NCBI GenBank assembly: GCA_002305615.1
Contig: DBPU01000010.1
Span: 5,742 to 25,527, forward strand
Length of the DNA: 19,786 nt
Source of the DNA: Verrucomicrobia bacterium UBA1412
Lineage (GTDB): Bacteria > Verrucomicrobiota > Verrucomicrobiia > Limisphaerales > UBA1412
Direction of reading: 5' to 3'
How positions within the stretch are numbered: position 1 is the first letter of the stretch; every line of letters starts with the position of its first letter. Shown here piece by piece: positions 1-5,729 of the stretch. The notes under the pieces were generated by a model. The model had not been told where the DNA came from, did no database searches, and was given only the letters and a program-made list of their open reading frames with translations. Made by a program: the position numbers and the translations under genes.

Positions 1-7
1 TGAGATC

Positions 8-436
8 ATGGCGGAGGTGGAACCTGCACCGTTGCCCGAATCCGCAGAAAAGAGCGAACCTCAGCAATCGGTTCCCTCTTTTTCAACGACGGTGATCGTG
101 CAAAATTTAGACTTCGAAAAATACAGGCAGATGCTCGAAGAGGCTCAGGAAAACATGAAAGATACCCGGGAGCTCATGGCCAAGGCCCAACGCCAGGCCG
201 ATGAATTGCGGGCCCGGATGAAAGAGCATGCGATGAAGATGCCTCCTCTCCCGCCCGGGGTGAGAGTCCTGCCCTCGCCGTTCATGCCGGAGGAGCAGAA
301 ACGCGCTCTGCGGGAAGGAATAAGAATGCTTGATGAAGCCGCCTTGATGCACATCATGGACCACGTCTTGGAAATACCGCGGCAGCCGGGATTCCCGGGA
401 GCGATCACCCGCATCGAGGTCCGCCTGGGAGCTTAG
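8..436 (+). CDS. Small coiled-coil protein of unknown function, possibly 5'-truncated by the window edge
   Basis: I do not recognise this family. The 142-residue product starts with an acidic, proline- and serine-rich stretch (residues 1-27). A charged helical segment follows at about 35-76, rich in E, K, R, Q and M with heptad-like spacing (YRQMLEEAQENM, MAKAQRQADELRARM), consistent with a coiled coil. Next comes a short proline-rich linker (PPLPPG) and a mixed C-terminal region ending in RIEVRLGA. No signal peptide or membrane segment is visible. The frame is open from the ATG back to the first base, and no ribosome-binding site fits in the 7 bases upstream, so the true start may lie outside the window. 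An imperfect stem (TTAGCCG at 433-439, CGGCTAA at 463-469) overlaps the stop codon but lacks a T-tract. Confidence 0.6.
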   Translation: MAEVEPAPLPESAEKSEPQQSVPSFSTTVIVQNLDFEKYRQMLEEAQENMKDTRELMAKAQRQADELRARMKEHAMKMPPLPPGVRVLPSPFMPEEQKRALREGIRMLDEAALMHIMDHVLEIPRQPGFPGAITRIEVRLGA

Positions 437-469
437 CCGGTGCATGCCCGTGAAGGGTAATGCGGCTAA

Positions 470-488
470 TGTAATACAATGTATTACA
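470..488. promoter_or_regulatory. 19-bp palindrome with 10-bp phased AATGTA repeats upstream of the toxin-antitoxin pair
   Basis: TGTAATACAATGTATTACA is a perfect inverted repeat around a single central base (479). It overlaps three AATGTA hexamers starting at 468, 478 and 488, exactly one helical turn apart. The AT-rich tract continues to about 525 and contains a -10-like TACAAT at 506-511. Ribbon-helix-helix antitoxins such as DinJ/RelB usually autoregulate by binding palindromes near their promoter, so this is a candidate upstream operator. That role is inferred. Confidence 0.5.
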
Positions 489-524
489 ATGTAAATAAAT
501 TTAAATACAATAGAATTCAATATC

Positions 525-570
525 TTGCATTCCTACCTCCGGCGTGATATCTTAGCCAAGATACGGAGGG
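525..570 (+). promoter_or_regulatory. Candidate sigma70 promoter, operator palindrome and ribosome-binding site of the toxin-antitoxin operon
   Basis: TTGCAT (525-530) and TATCTT (548-553) are separated by exactly 17 bp, giving a plausible -35/-10 pair (3/6 and 4/6 consensus matches). The -10 hexamer is also the left arm of an inverted repeat, TATCTT-AGCC-AAGATA (548-563), so a repressor bound there would cover the -10. A strong Shine-Dalgarno sequence, GGAGGG (565-570), lies 7 nt before the ATG at 578 and settles the antitoxin start. A leader starting near 560 would be short. Confidence 0.5.
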
Positions 571-577
571 ATTCTGT

Positions 578-850
578 ATGGGAATGATCAATATCAGTAT
601 TCGCACAAATGAAGAGGTCAAGAAATCTGCCGAGGAGCTTTTTGAGAGCCTTGGCATGAATATGACTACGGCTGTAAATGTATTTCTGCGCCAGGCAATA
701 AGAGTAAATGGGCTTCCCTTCACCATAACGGCAGATATGCCCAACAAGACGACTCTTGCTGCCTTTGCCGAAGGGGAGCGGCTTCTCCAGGATAAGAGCT
801 CCAAGGGGTATTCTTCCATTGAGGATTTGCGGGCTGCGCTGGATGAATGA
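578..850 (+). CDS. dinJ: RelB/DinJ-family antitoxin
   Basis: The 90-residue product matches the DinJ/RelB antitoxin family. Its N-terminal ribbon-helix-helix DNA-binding part is visible: a beta strand (INISIRTNEEV, residues 4-14), helix A (VKKSAEELFESLG) and helix B (MTTAVNVFLRQAI), followed by the characteristic GLPF at about 45-48. The C-terminal 40 residues are the charged toxin-wrapping tail. In this family the antitoxin neutralises a YafQ/RelE-fold ribosome-dependent mRNase and represses its own operon. The stop overlaps the toxin start as ATGA (847-850), typical of translational coupling. The start is fixed by a GGAGGG ribosome-binding site 7 nt upstream. Confidence 0.92.
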   Translation: MGMINISIRTNEEVKKSAEELFESLGMNMTTAVNVFLRQAIRVNGLPFTITADMPNKTTLAAFAEGERLLQDKSSKGYSSIEDLRAALDE

Positions 851-1146
851 AATACAACGTAAAGTTCACCTCGCAGTTTAAGAAAGACATTAAGCTCGCC
901 GGGAACCGGGGGAAGAATCTCGATGAGTTGTTTTCCGTCATTGAGACCTTGTCAAACGACATGCCCCTGGAAGAGCGATATCGGGACCATTCCTTGAAGG
1001 GGAAGTATTCCGCCTACCGTGAATGCCATATTGAGCCCGATTGGCTTTTGGTTTATCAGAAAGTGGAGGATTTTGTCTCATTCTCATCCTCTATCGAGTG
1101 GGGTCACACTCGGATTTGTTTTAGTAAAAAGGAAAGCCGGTTTTGA
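847..1146 (+). CDS. yafQ: YafQ-family mRNA interferase toxin with its C-terminal end out of frame (probably inactivated)
   Basis: Residues 1-75 are a clear YafQ toxin. YafQ is a RelE-fold endoribonuclease that cuts mRNA on the ribosome. The family's conserved positions are present: the first catalytic His in DHSLKG (H48), then HIEPDW with H61, D65 and W66, corresponding to E. coli H50, H63, D67 and W68. After VED (residue 75) the frame-0 product becomes a serine-rich, unrelated tail ending at residue 99. The expected tail, ILILYRVGSHSDLF plus stop, is encoded intact in the -1 frame at 1080-1124. It would supply the final catalytic His and Phe (E. coli H87, F91) and give a 92-residue protein, the E. 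coli YafQ length. The gene therefore has a one-base loss or two-base gain near 1071-1079, or needs -1 slippage on the TTTT run, or the read contains an error. It overlaps the antitoxin by 4 nt. Confidence 0.88.
   Translation: MKYNVKFTSQFKKDIKLAGNRGKNLDELFSVIETLSNDMPLEERYRDHSLKGKYSAYRECHIEPDWLLVYQKVEDFVSFSSSIEWGHTRICFSKKESRF
1071..1124 (+). other. Displaced YafQ C-terminal coding segment in the -1 frame
   Basis: Read from 1080, the codons give I-L-I-L-Y-R-V-G-S-H-S-D-L-F and a TAG at 1122-1124, the typical end of YafQ toxins with the catalytic His and Phe. The frame-0 codons at the junction are GAT TTT GTC TCA (1069-1080). If tRNA on TTT (1072-1074) slipped back one base to 1071-1073, translation would continue as C-L-I-L-I-L-Y. 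Adding one T to the TTTT run (1071-1074) or removing one TC of the TCTC run (1076-1079) would restore the frame equally well. Frame restoration is inference; the out-of-frame match is directly visible. Confidence 0.85.
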
Positions 1147-1174
1147 GGGGCCAGCTTTTCCTCTTTAGAATCAG

Positions 1175-1226
1175 TTCTCAAAAAAATTGAGAAATTCTCA
1201 TGGATAATTGATTTCTTCTGTGAGAA
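1175..1226. repeat. Four alternating copies of a TTCTCA / TGAGAA hexamer
   Basis: TTCTCA occurs at 1175-1180 and 1195-1200, and its complement TGAGAA at 1188-1193 and 1221-1226. The first pair extends to a 7-bp stem (1175-1181 with 1187-1193) around an A5 loop and may terminate the toxin-antitoxin transcript, although the following T-run is weak. The second pair flanks the -35 of the candidate promoter of the next gene, as an operator would. The alternation allows mutually exclusive stems. Confidence 0.4.
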
Positions 1227-1236
1227 GGAGTAGTAT
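1208..1236 (+). promoter_or_regulatory. Candidate sigma70 promoter of the BspA-like gene
   Basis: TTGATT (1208-1213) and TAGTAT (1231-1236) match the -35 and -10 consensus at 4/6 each and are spaced exactly 17 bp. A transcript starting near 1243 would have a leader of about 50 nt before the ATG at 1293. The TTCTCA/TGAGAA pair at 1195-1200 and 1221-1226 surrounds the -35 box. Confidence 0.45.
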
Positions 1237-1292
1237 CTCCGAAGACTTGTCTTTTCAGGGAAATTTCTTCCCCAAAAAGGGAACCGTGAAAT

Positions 1293-3029
1293 ATGAAAAA
1301 TTTTTCTACTCAACGGCATCATAGGACAGCGAGTTGCGTCGCTCTCATCGTCACCACCATTGCGTTTCTTTTCGCCGTCAATCTTCGGGCTCAAGAAGAC
1401 CCGGCAGGAGAACGGTACGTCTTTGGGGATTTTGAATATGAAATCCTGGAGGACCAGATCAAGATCACAGCTTACACGGGCAGTGATGAGCATGTCGTCA
1501 TCCCCTCCGAGATTGAGGGGCTGCCGGTGAAGGCTATTGGAGATACTTTTGAGGAAGATGGAACTTTTTCATACGGAATTGGTTATGCTTTTAATTCAAA
1601 TAAAACGATCAAATCTGTCGTTATCCCGGACACGGTCGAATATCTGGGTGTGATGTCTTTCATGAGTTGTGAAGCGCTGGAAACGGTTCAATTTTCCGCC
1701 AATCTTCGGGTGATAGATCAGGATGCCTTTTTCTACTGTCGGGCTTTGAAAGAAGTCATATTGCCCGACAGTCTTCAGGAGTTGGGAAAGGAGGCTTTTC
1801 TGGCTTGTTACGCTCTGGAAAAAGTGAGGCTTCCGGCCAACATTGAAAAAATCAATGACCGGACTTTCTTCTCCTGTCGCAACCTGTCGGATATCACCTT
1901 ACCCAGCAGCGTGCGGGAGATTGGTGAAAACGCATTCCATTCTTGCAATAAACTTCCGTCGATCGATTTATCGAATATTCAAACCCTGAAAGCCGGGGCT
2001 TTTTCCGGTTGTTTTCAGTTAGAAAATGTAGCAATTCCTGAAGATTGGGAGGTTCTGGAGGATAATGTTTTTAGTGCCTGTACCAGTTTCACGGAGATTC
2101 AATTACCCAAGAATCTCAAAAAAATTGGGACCAGAACATTCAACGGCTGCACAAACTTGACAGAAATAATCATTCCTGAAAGCGTGACGGTGATAGGAGA
2201 TGAAGCTTTCAAAGAATGTTTTGGTCTGACACAGATGACGCTCCCGGATGGGGTGAGCGAACTGGGAAAAGGCGTTTTCAGAAAATGCATCAATCTCACT
2301 AACATTGTCTTGCCCGACGGGATCACCGAGTTGAGGGAATCTTCCTTTCAGAATTGCACCCAATTGGAAAACGTCCTTATCAAGGGTCAAATCACCACGA
2401 TTGGTGATGGTGCCTTTAGCGGGTGTGAGGCCTTGGAAACAATAACTCTTCCATATACATTGACCCATCTGGGGTTAAGCGCCTTCACGGACTGTTCAGT
2501 TCTGAGCCGAGTCTATTTTAAGGGCAATACGCCTCTGGTCAGTTTCAGTCAACTACCTCAATATCCGCCGATTCCGGAAACAGTTTTTTCTGAACCCTAT
2601 CCCACTCTCTATTACCTGGAGGGAACGACAGGCTGGGCCGGTGAATACTTGGCCGACCAGTTTGGAAACTTTACTGAAGGCAAAGAACCCCCTTCCGGTA
2701 TGGTGATTCTTTTTCCCGGAATTGAGATAGGGATACCGTCGTTTCCTTCACAGATGCGCCCTGTTAACTGGTGGACAGAAGGAGCCATTCTGGAAACCTG
2801 GACACTGCCGGCTGATGAACCGGAGGTATTCATCCCCAAGCGGGTGATAACGGAAAATGAAATCCAGATGACTCTGGTTTTCGGCGGGGCATTGCAGAGC
2901 AGCACGAACCTGAAAGATTGGGAGTCGGTCGAGACGGCGAGTCCTTATCTGGTCTCAGTCGCCTCTGGCGGCGAGAAATTCTACCGGACACTCGCAGTGG
3001 AGGTTGAACCGCCGGGCTCCGTCCAATAG
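1293..3029 (+). CDS. Secreted BspA-like leucine-rich-repeat surface protein
   Basis: The 578-residue product is a BspA/LRR_5-type protein, a family of extracellular repeat proteins often tied to adhesion or protein binding. It begins with a signal peptide: basic n-region to residue 11, hydrophobic core about 14-30, likely cleavage LRA|Q at 33/34. About 13 repeats with a period near 23 residues fill 45-410, each resembling 'I.ipd.v..Ig..aF..C..L..v'. The phrase TTGWAGEYL (445-453) is a usual end of such arrays. The last 50 residues carry LQSSTNLKDWESV (534-546) and EKFYRT (561-566), a short C-terminal module common in secreted Verrucomicrobiota proteins and possibly involved in surface display. 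A candidate promoter precedes it and a hairpin terminator follows. Base composition looks more AT-rich than in the downstream genes. The specific ligand is unknown. Confidence 0.85.
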   Translation: MKNFSTQRHHRTASCVALIVTTIAFLFAVNLRAQEDPAGERYVFGDFEYEILEDQIKITAYTGSDEHVVIPSEIEGLPVKAIGDTFEEDGTFSYGIGYAFNSNKTIKSVVIPDTVEYLGVMSFMSCEALETVQFSANLRVIDQDAFFYCRALKEVILPDSLQELGKEAFLACYALEKVRLPANIEKINDRTFFSCRNLSDITLPSSVREIGENAFHSCNKLPSIDLSNIQTLKAGAFSGCFQLENVAIPEDWEVLEDNVFSACTSFTEIQLPKNLKKIGTRTFNGCTNLTEIIIPESVTVIGDEAFKECFGLTQMTLPDGVSELGKGVFRKCINLTNIVLPDGITELRESSFQNCTQLENVLIKGQITTIGDGAFSGCEALETITLPYTLTHLGLSAFTDCSVLSRVYFKGNTPLVSFSQLPQYPPIPETVFSEPYPTLYYLEGTTGWAGEYLADQFGNFTEGKEPPSGMVILFPGIEIGIPSFPSQMRPVNWWTEGAILETWTLPADEPEVFIPKRVITENEIQMTLVFGGALQSSTNLKDWESVETASPYLVSVASGGEKFYRTLAVEVEPPGSVQ

Positions 3030-3067
3030 AGAATCACACTTATTTTTATTCCGCAGAGCCGGATTAG

Positions 3068-3100
3068 CAGGATGGGGGAAGAGTACCCATCCTGTTTTTA
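3068..3100 (+). terminator. Rho-independent terminator of the BspA-like gene, nested in an outer stem
   Basis: CAGGATGGG (3068-3076) pairs perfectly with CCCATCCTG (3086-3094) around a 9-nt loop and is followed by TTTTTA (3095-3100). An outer 8-bp stem, CAGAGCCG (3054-3061) with CGGCTCTG (3110-3117), encloses the whole structure. Confidence 0.82.
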
Positions 3101-3189
3101 TGGGGAGTACGGCTCTGAAAGGAAAAAGCTTTCCGGAAAAATAGGCTGTTCTGCGGCAGCGCATCTGCTAGTCTGGTTGGCAGCTGAAC

Positions 3190-4599
3190 ATGAAAAAATC
3201 AGATCACTATCAACAGCAAACTTTACCGGCATCAGGCGCCGGTTTTCCGTGCCGGAATTTTCCAAATAGAGCCGCTGCTCTTTTCCAAGGCATTATCATC
3301 GTTTTCATCCTGGCACTGACGAGTTTCACGGTTCAGGCGCAGACGCCTAAGCCGGTCATGCCCGAGGGCTATGGGACCTCTGCCAATCCCTTCGCGATCA
3401 AGCAAGCGGAGAATCTGCTCTGGATGAGCCAGAACGTTGCCTTTTCTGCGGGACAATATTTTGTCTTGATGAACGATATCGACGCCTCGGCAACAGAGAG
3501 CTGGGAAACGGGCAAAGGTTTTCCGCCGATCGGCAGCGCCTCGAGCAAGTTCGGCGGCTATTTTTACGGGAACGGGAAAACGATCAGCGGTTTAAAAATA
3601 AATCACGCCGGCGCCACCTACACGGGCCTGTTCGGCTATGCCGATGGAGCGCTTATTGATCAGCTCCGGCTGGAGAATCCCTCCATTCAGGGCGGCGGCT
3701 GGACGGGCGCCCTGGTCGGTTATTTAAATAATGGTCAGGTGAATGGCTGCAGCGTTACGGGCGGCGCCTTGATCAGTGGGAGCGATTATGTGGGCGCTCT
3801 GGTCGGTGCGGCCTACAAGAGTGCGTTCTCATGGTGTTACGCGGTGGCGCAAGTGAGCGGCCAGAACTACGTGGGCGGGATTATCGGGATGAATGCGACC
3901 GAGACATCGCTCTCGGGCTGTTACACGATGGGCAGCGTCACGGCCTCCTCTCTTTATGCGGGCGGCCTGACGGGCTGGAGCGCCGGAATCGTGAGCGCCT
4001 GTTATTCGACGGCGGTCGTGAGAGGTTATGACCGGGTGGGCGGCTTGATCGGCCAGAATACCAAAGCGGTCAACTCCTGCTATTCGGTGGGGTATGTGGT
4101 CGGCACGGATAAGTACAAAGGAGGCCTGGTCGGTTACGGCACGATTACCCTGAGCGACAGTTACTGGGATATCCAGACGAGCGGGCAGCTGACTTCCGCC
4201 GGCAGCCAAGCGAACCACGGCCTGACGACGTCGCAGATGAAAAATAAGAACACGTACTGGGGATGGAATTTTTCCAGTTTTTGGGATATTCACTCGCAGA
4301 TCAATCGCGGCTATCCGTTCATGCGCTCGCTGGTGCCTTATCAGACTTCGACCATCCCGCCCGAGTGGGAATACAAGATCAGCAATGGACGCTTGACGAT
4401 GAAATGGGCGCAGTCTTCGGGCGCATGGCTGGAGCGCTCCGTGCAAGTGGATGGAAGCTGGGAGAGAGTCCCGGAGGACGAGCTCAAGCTTTCGGAGGGC
4501 TACTACAGCCTGAGCGTTTCCTATGTCAATGTGCCTATCAAACGCCGGTATTACCGCCTGGGCCGTGAGGCACTGATCCAGCCGGCGAATAATCCATAA
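3190..4599 (+). CDS. Secreted GLUG-repeat surface protein
   Basis: The 469-residue product has an unusually long basic leader (residues 1-33), a hydrophobic core (34-47: GIIIVFILALTSFT) and likely cleavage VQA|Q at 50/51. No later in-frame Met precedes the hydrophobic core, so the start at 3190 is retained despite a weak ribosome-binding site. Residues 58-140 resemble the usual N-terminal part of GLUG proteins (LLWMSQN, YFVLMNDID, FYGNGKTISGL). Seven GLUG-type repeats follow from about 144 to 326, each with a Gly-rich 'YVGALVG' phrase and most with a 'CYS.g.V.g' phrase. The region then closes with SYWDIQTSGQ, LTTSQM and GYPFM. The C-terminal 75 residues (LTMKWAQ..., LERSVQVDGSWERV, RRYYRLG) match the 'W...YYR' end module of the preceding protein. 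Such proteins are extracellular and often adhesive; the ligand is unknown. A hairpin terminator follows. Confidence 0.82.
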   Translation: MKKSDHYQQQTLPASGAGFPCRNFPNRAAALFQGIIIVFILALTSFTVQAQTPKPVMPEGYGTSANPFAIKQAENLLWMSQNVAFSAGQYFVLMNDIDASATESWETGKGFPPIGSASSKFGGYFYGNGKTISGLKINHAGATYTGLFGYADGALIDQLRLENPSIQGGGWTGALVGYLNNGQVNGCSVTGGALISGSDYVGALVGAAYKSAFSWCYAVAQVSGQNYVGGIIGMNATETSLSGCYTMGSVTASSLYAGGLTGWSAGIVSACYSTAVVRGYDRVGGLIGQNTKAVNSCYSVGYVVGTDKYKGGLVGYGTITLSDSYWDIQTSGQLTSAGSQANHGLTTSQMKNKNTYWGWNFSSFWDIHSQINRGYPFMRSLVPYQTSTIPPEWEYKISNGRLTMKWAQSSGAWLERSVQVDGSWERVPEDELKLSEGYYSLSVSYVNVPIKRRYYRLGREALIQPANNP

Positions 4600-4620
4600 T
4601 CCATAAGGCGCGATTTCTTG

Positions 4621-4677
4621 CAGTCGGCCGGGGGTGAATCTGAAGCTCCCGGCCGATTGTCATTTTCTTCTACCATT
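4621..4677 (+). terminator. Hairpin terminator after the GLUG-repeat gene
   Basis: CAGTCGGCCGGG (4621-4632) pairs with CCCGGCCGATTG (4648-4659), giving 12 bp with one G-T wobble around a 15-nt loop. A T-rich but interrupted tract (TCATTTTCTTC) follows. The stem is very stable. The imperfect T-run lowers confidence in strong intrinsic termination. Confidence 0.6.
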
Positions 4678-4713
4678 TCCCTCAATAAACCGATAGCGGC
4701 TTTTTTGCCATAG

Positions 4714-5181
4714 ATGCCAGGGAGAGGATGGGTGCTCTCCGGGTTTGGTGGTTTTCTATTGCCCATGGTTTCACATGATCATAACGGCAACAAGAAACTA
4801 TGGATCGGATTAATGATGCTGGCATCGGGTGCGCTGGTCGGGGCTTCGGCTGCGACGGCTTCCACGGATGCAGCTCAGGCGATGAGCTCAACTCTCAATG
4901 CAGGCTCGGGCGCTTTGGACCTGGCCGCACTGGTGCAGGCCGCGACGCCGCTTTTGAGCGCGGGCGGTGTGAGCCTCTTCAAATACTTCCTGCCTAAAAT
5001 TCCGCGGGCGATTCTTCCTTTTCTGACTCCTTTCCTGGGAGCGGCAGTGGAGGTATTGGCCCATCTGGCGGGTCTCTCCGAGGCCAGTCCTTTGCGAGGT
5101 GCTCTCCTGGGCGCCTGTGGCGTCTTCGTTCACGAAGCGTTCTCTCAATCCAAAAAAATCCTCTCTTCCGAACAACAATAG
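4714..5181 (+). CDS. Small membrane protein of the phage head module, holin-like
   Basis: The 155-residue product is hydrophobic. A likely first membrane segment or signal lies at about 28-48 (LWIGLMMLASGALVGASAAT). A second hydrophobic stretch at about 78-118 contains a 'FLPKIPRAILPFLTPFLGA' phrase, and a third lies at about 126-140. The C-terminus is polar (SQSKKILSSEQQ). This layout resembles the small holin-like proteins I associate with phage modules in this bacterial group, but no catalytic motif can confirm a role. The start is uncertain: ATG at 4714 gives the longest product, while the Met at 4765 (MVSHDHNG) is equally plausible, and neither has a good ribosome-binding site. The stop lies 5 nt before the next gene, indicating co-transcription with the decoration and capsid genes. 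Confidence 0.6.
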   Translation: MPGRGWVLSGFGGFLLPMVSHDHNGNKKLWIGLMMLASGALVGASAATASTDAAQAMSSTLNAGSGALDLAALVQAATPLLSAGGVSLFKYFLPKIPRAILPFLTPFLGAAVEVLAHLAGLSEASPLRGALLGACGVFVHEAFSQSKKILSSEQQ

Positions 5182-5186
5182 AAACA

Positions 5187-5702
5187 ATGAAAATCAGAAT
5201 GATGAAACAGAATATCTCACGTCCATTGGGGACCTTGCTTTGGCTTTTGCGCCACAGGGCAGGGGGCTCTGGCCGCACTGAGGCCCTGGCCAATGAGAGC
5301 GGCCGTCACGGTGCGGCCCTGACCAAATGCAGCGCGGATGCAATCGCCCAGCGCTGGCTCCTGGGGTGTCTGGCCGAAGATACCACCCAGATCCAACCGT
5401 GCGCCCTGGCTTCCACGCTTCCCTGGGGAGTCATTACCGACACGGCGCAGGCGGCCGGTGAATACCTGAGTGTCGAACTGTTGGGAGCGATCCCGGGGAC
5501 GATTCGCGCAGTGGCGGCCGGTCAAATTGCGGCCGGAGTCCCCGTCTACACGGCGCCTTCGGGCAAAGTACAGGTTCTTCCGACGAGTGCCGGGACCTAT
5601 TATCAGGTGGGCTACAGCGTCACCGATGCAGCAGCCAACAATGATGAACTGGAGATTGTCAGCTGCGTGCCCCGGCAGATCGTGGTCGAAGCCCAGCCCT
5701 AA
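5187..5702 (+). CDS. Phage head decoration / capsid cement protein (DUF2190-like)
   Basis: The 171-residue product resembles small capsid-decorating proteins that bind the outside of phage heads. The diagnostic part is the C-terminal two-thirds: LGCLAEDTTQ, GVITDTAQAAGEYLSVELLG (about 92-111), GTIRAVAAGQIAAGVPVYTA (about 114-133), GKVQVLPTSAGTYYQVGYS and a final DELEIVSCVPRQIVV. That pattern of small beta strands and Gly/Ala-rich turns is typical of the family. The first 30 residues are basic (SRPLGTLLWLLRHRAGG). Alternative starts exist at Met5 and Met6 (5199, 5202), and no strong Shine-Dalgarno sequence separates them. The gene sits 5 nt after the membrane protein and 27 nt before the major capsid gene, the usual decoration-then-capsid order in tailed-phage head modules. 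Confidence 0.75.
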   Translation: MKIRMMKQNISRPLGTLLWLLRHRAGGSGRTEALANESGRHGAALTKCSADAIAQRWLLGCLAEDTTQIQPCALASTLPWGVITDTAQAAGEYLSVELLGAIPGTIRAVAAGQIAAGVPVYTAPSGKVQVLPTSAGTYYQVGYSVTDAAANNDELEIVSCVPRQIVVEAQP

Positions 5703-5729
5703 AAAACACGGAGAAGAGAAAGAGATAAA

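Noticed and set aside
433..469. TTAGCCG/CGGCTAA stem after the first gene as a terminator
   Set aside because: The loop is 23 nt, the stem overlaps the stop codon and no T-run follows, so I mention it only as weak structure.
1258..1281. GGGAA/TTCCC and CCC/GGG mini-hairpins just before the BspA-like start codon
   Set aside because: Stems are only 3-5 bp and overlap each other; this is within chance expectation and gives no support for a riboswitch or attenuator.
1623..2500. Periodic sequence resembling a repeat array
   Set aside because: The roughly 69-bp period is the coding of 23-residue leucine-rich repeats, not a CRISPR or tandem DNA array; unit sequences are divergent and lack constant repeats.
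3121..3139. GGAAA-TTTCC-GGAAA overlapping palindromes upstream of the GLUG gene
   Set aside because: They are short, low-complexity repeats with no paired promoter elements; not enough to call an operator.
3072..3269. Small + strand open frame between the BspA-like and GLUG genes
   Set aside because: It overlaps the terminator hairpin and the start of the GLUG gene and has no ribosome-binding site or motif.
3829..4446. 205-codon minus-strand open frame within the GLUG gene
   Set aside because: The His/Arg-rich antisense translation of Gly-rich repeats has no recognisable motif; the sense strand explains the sequence.
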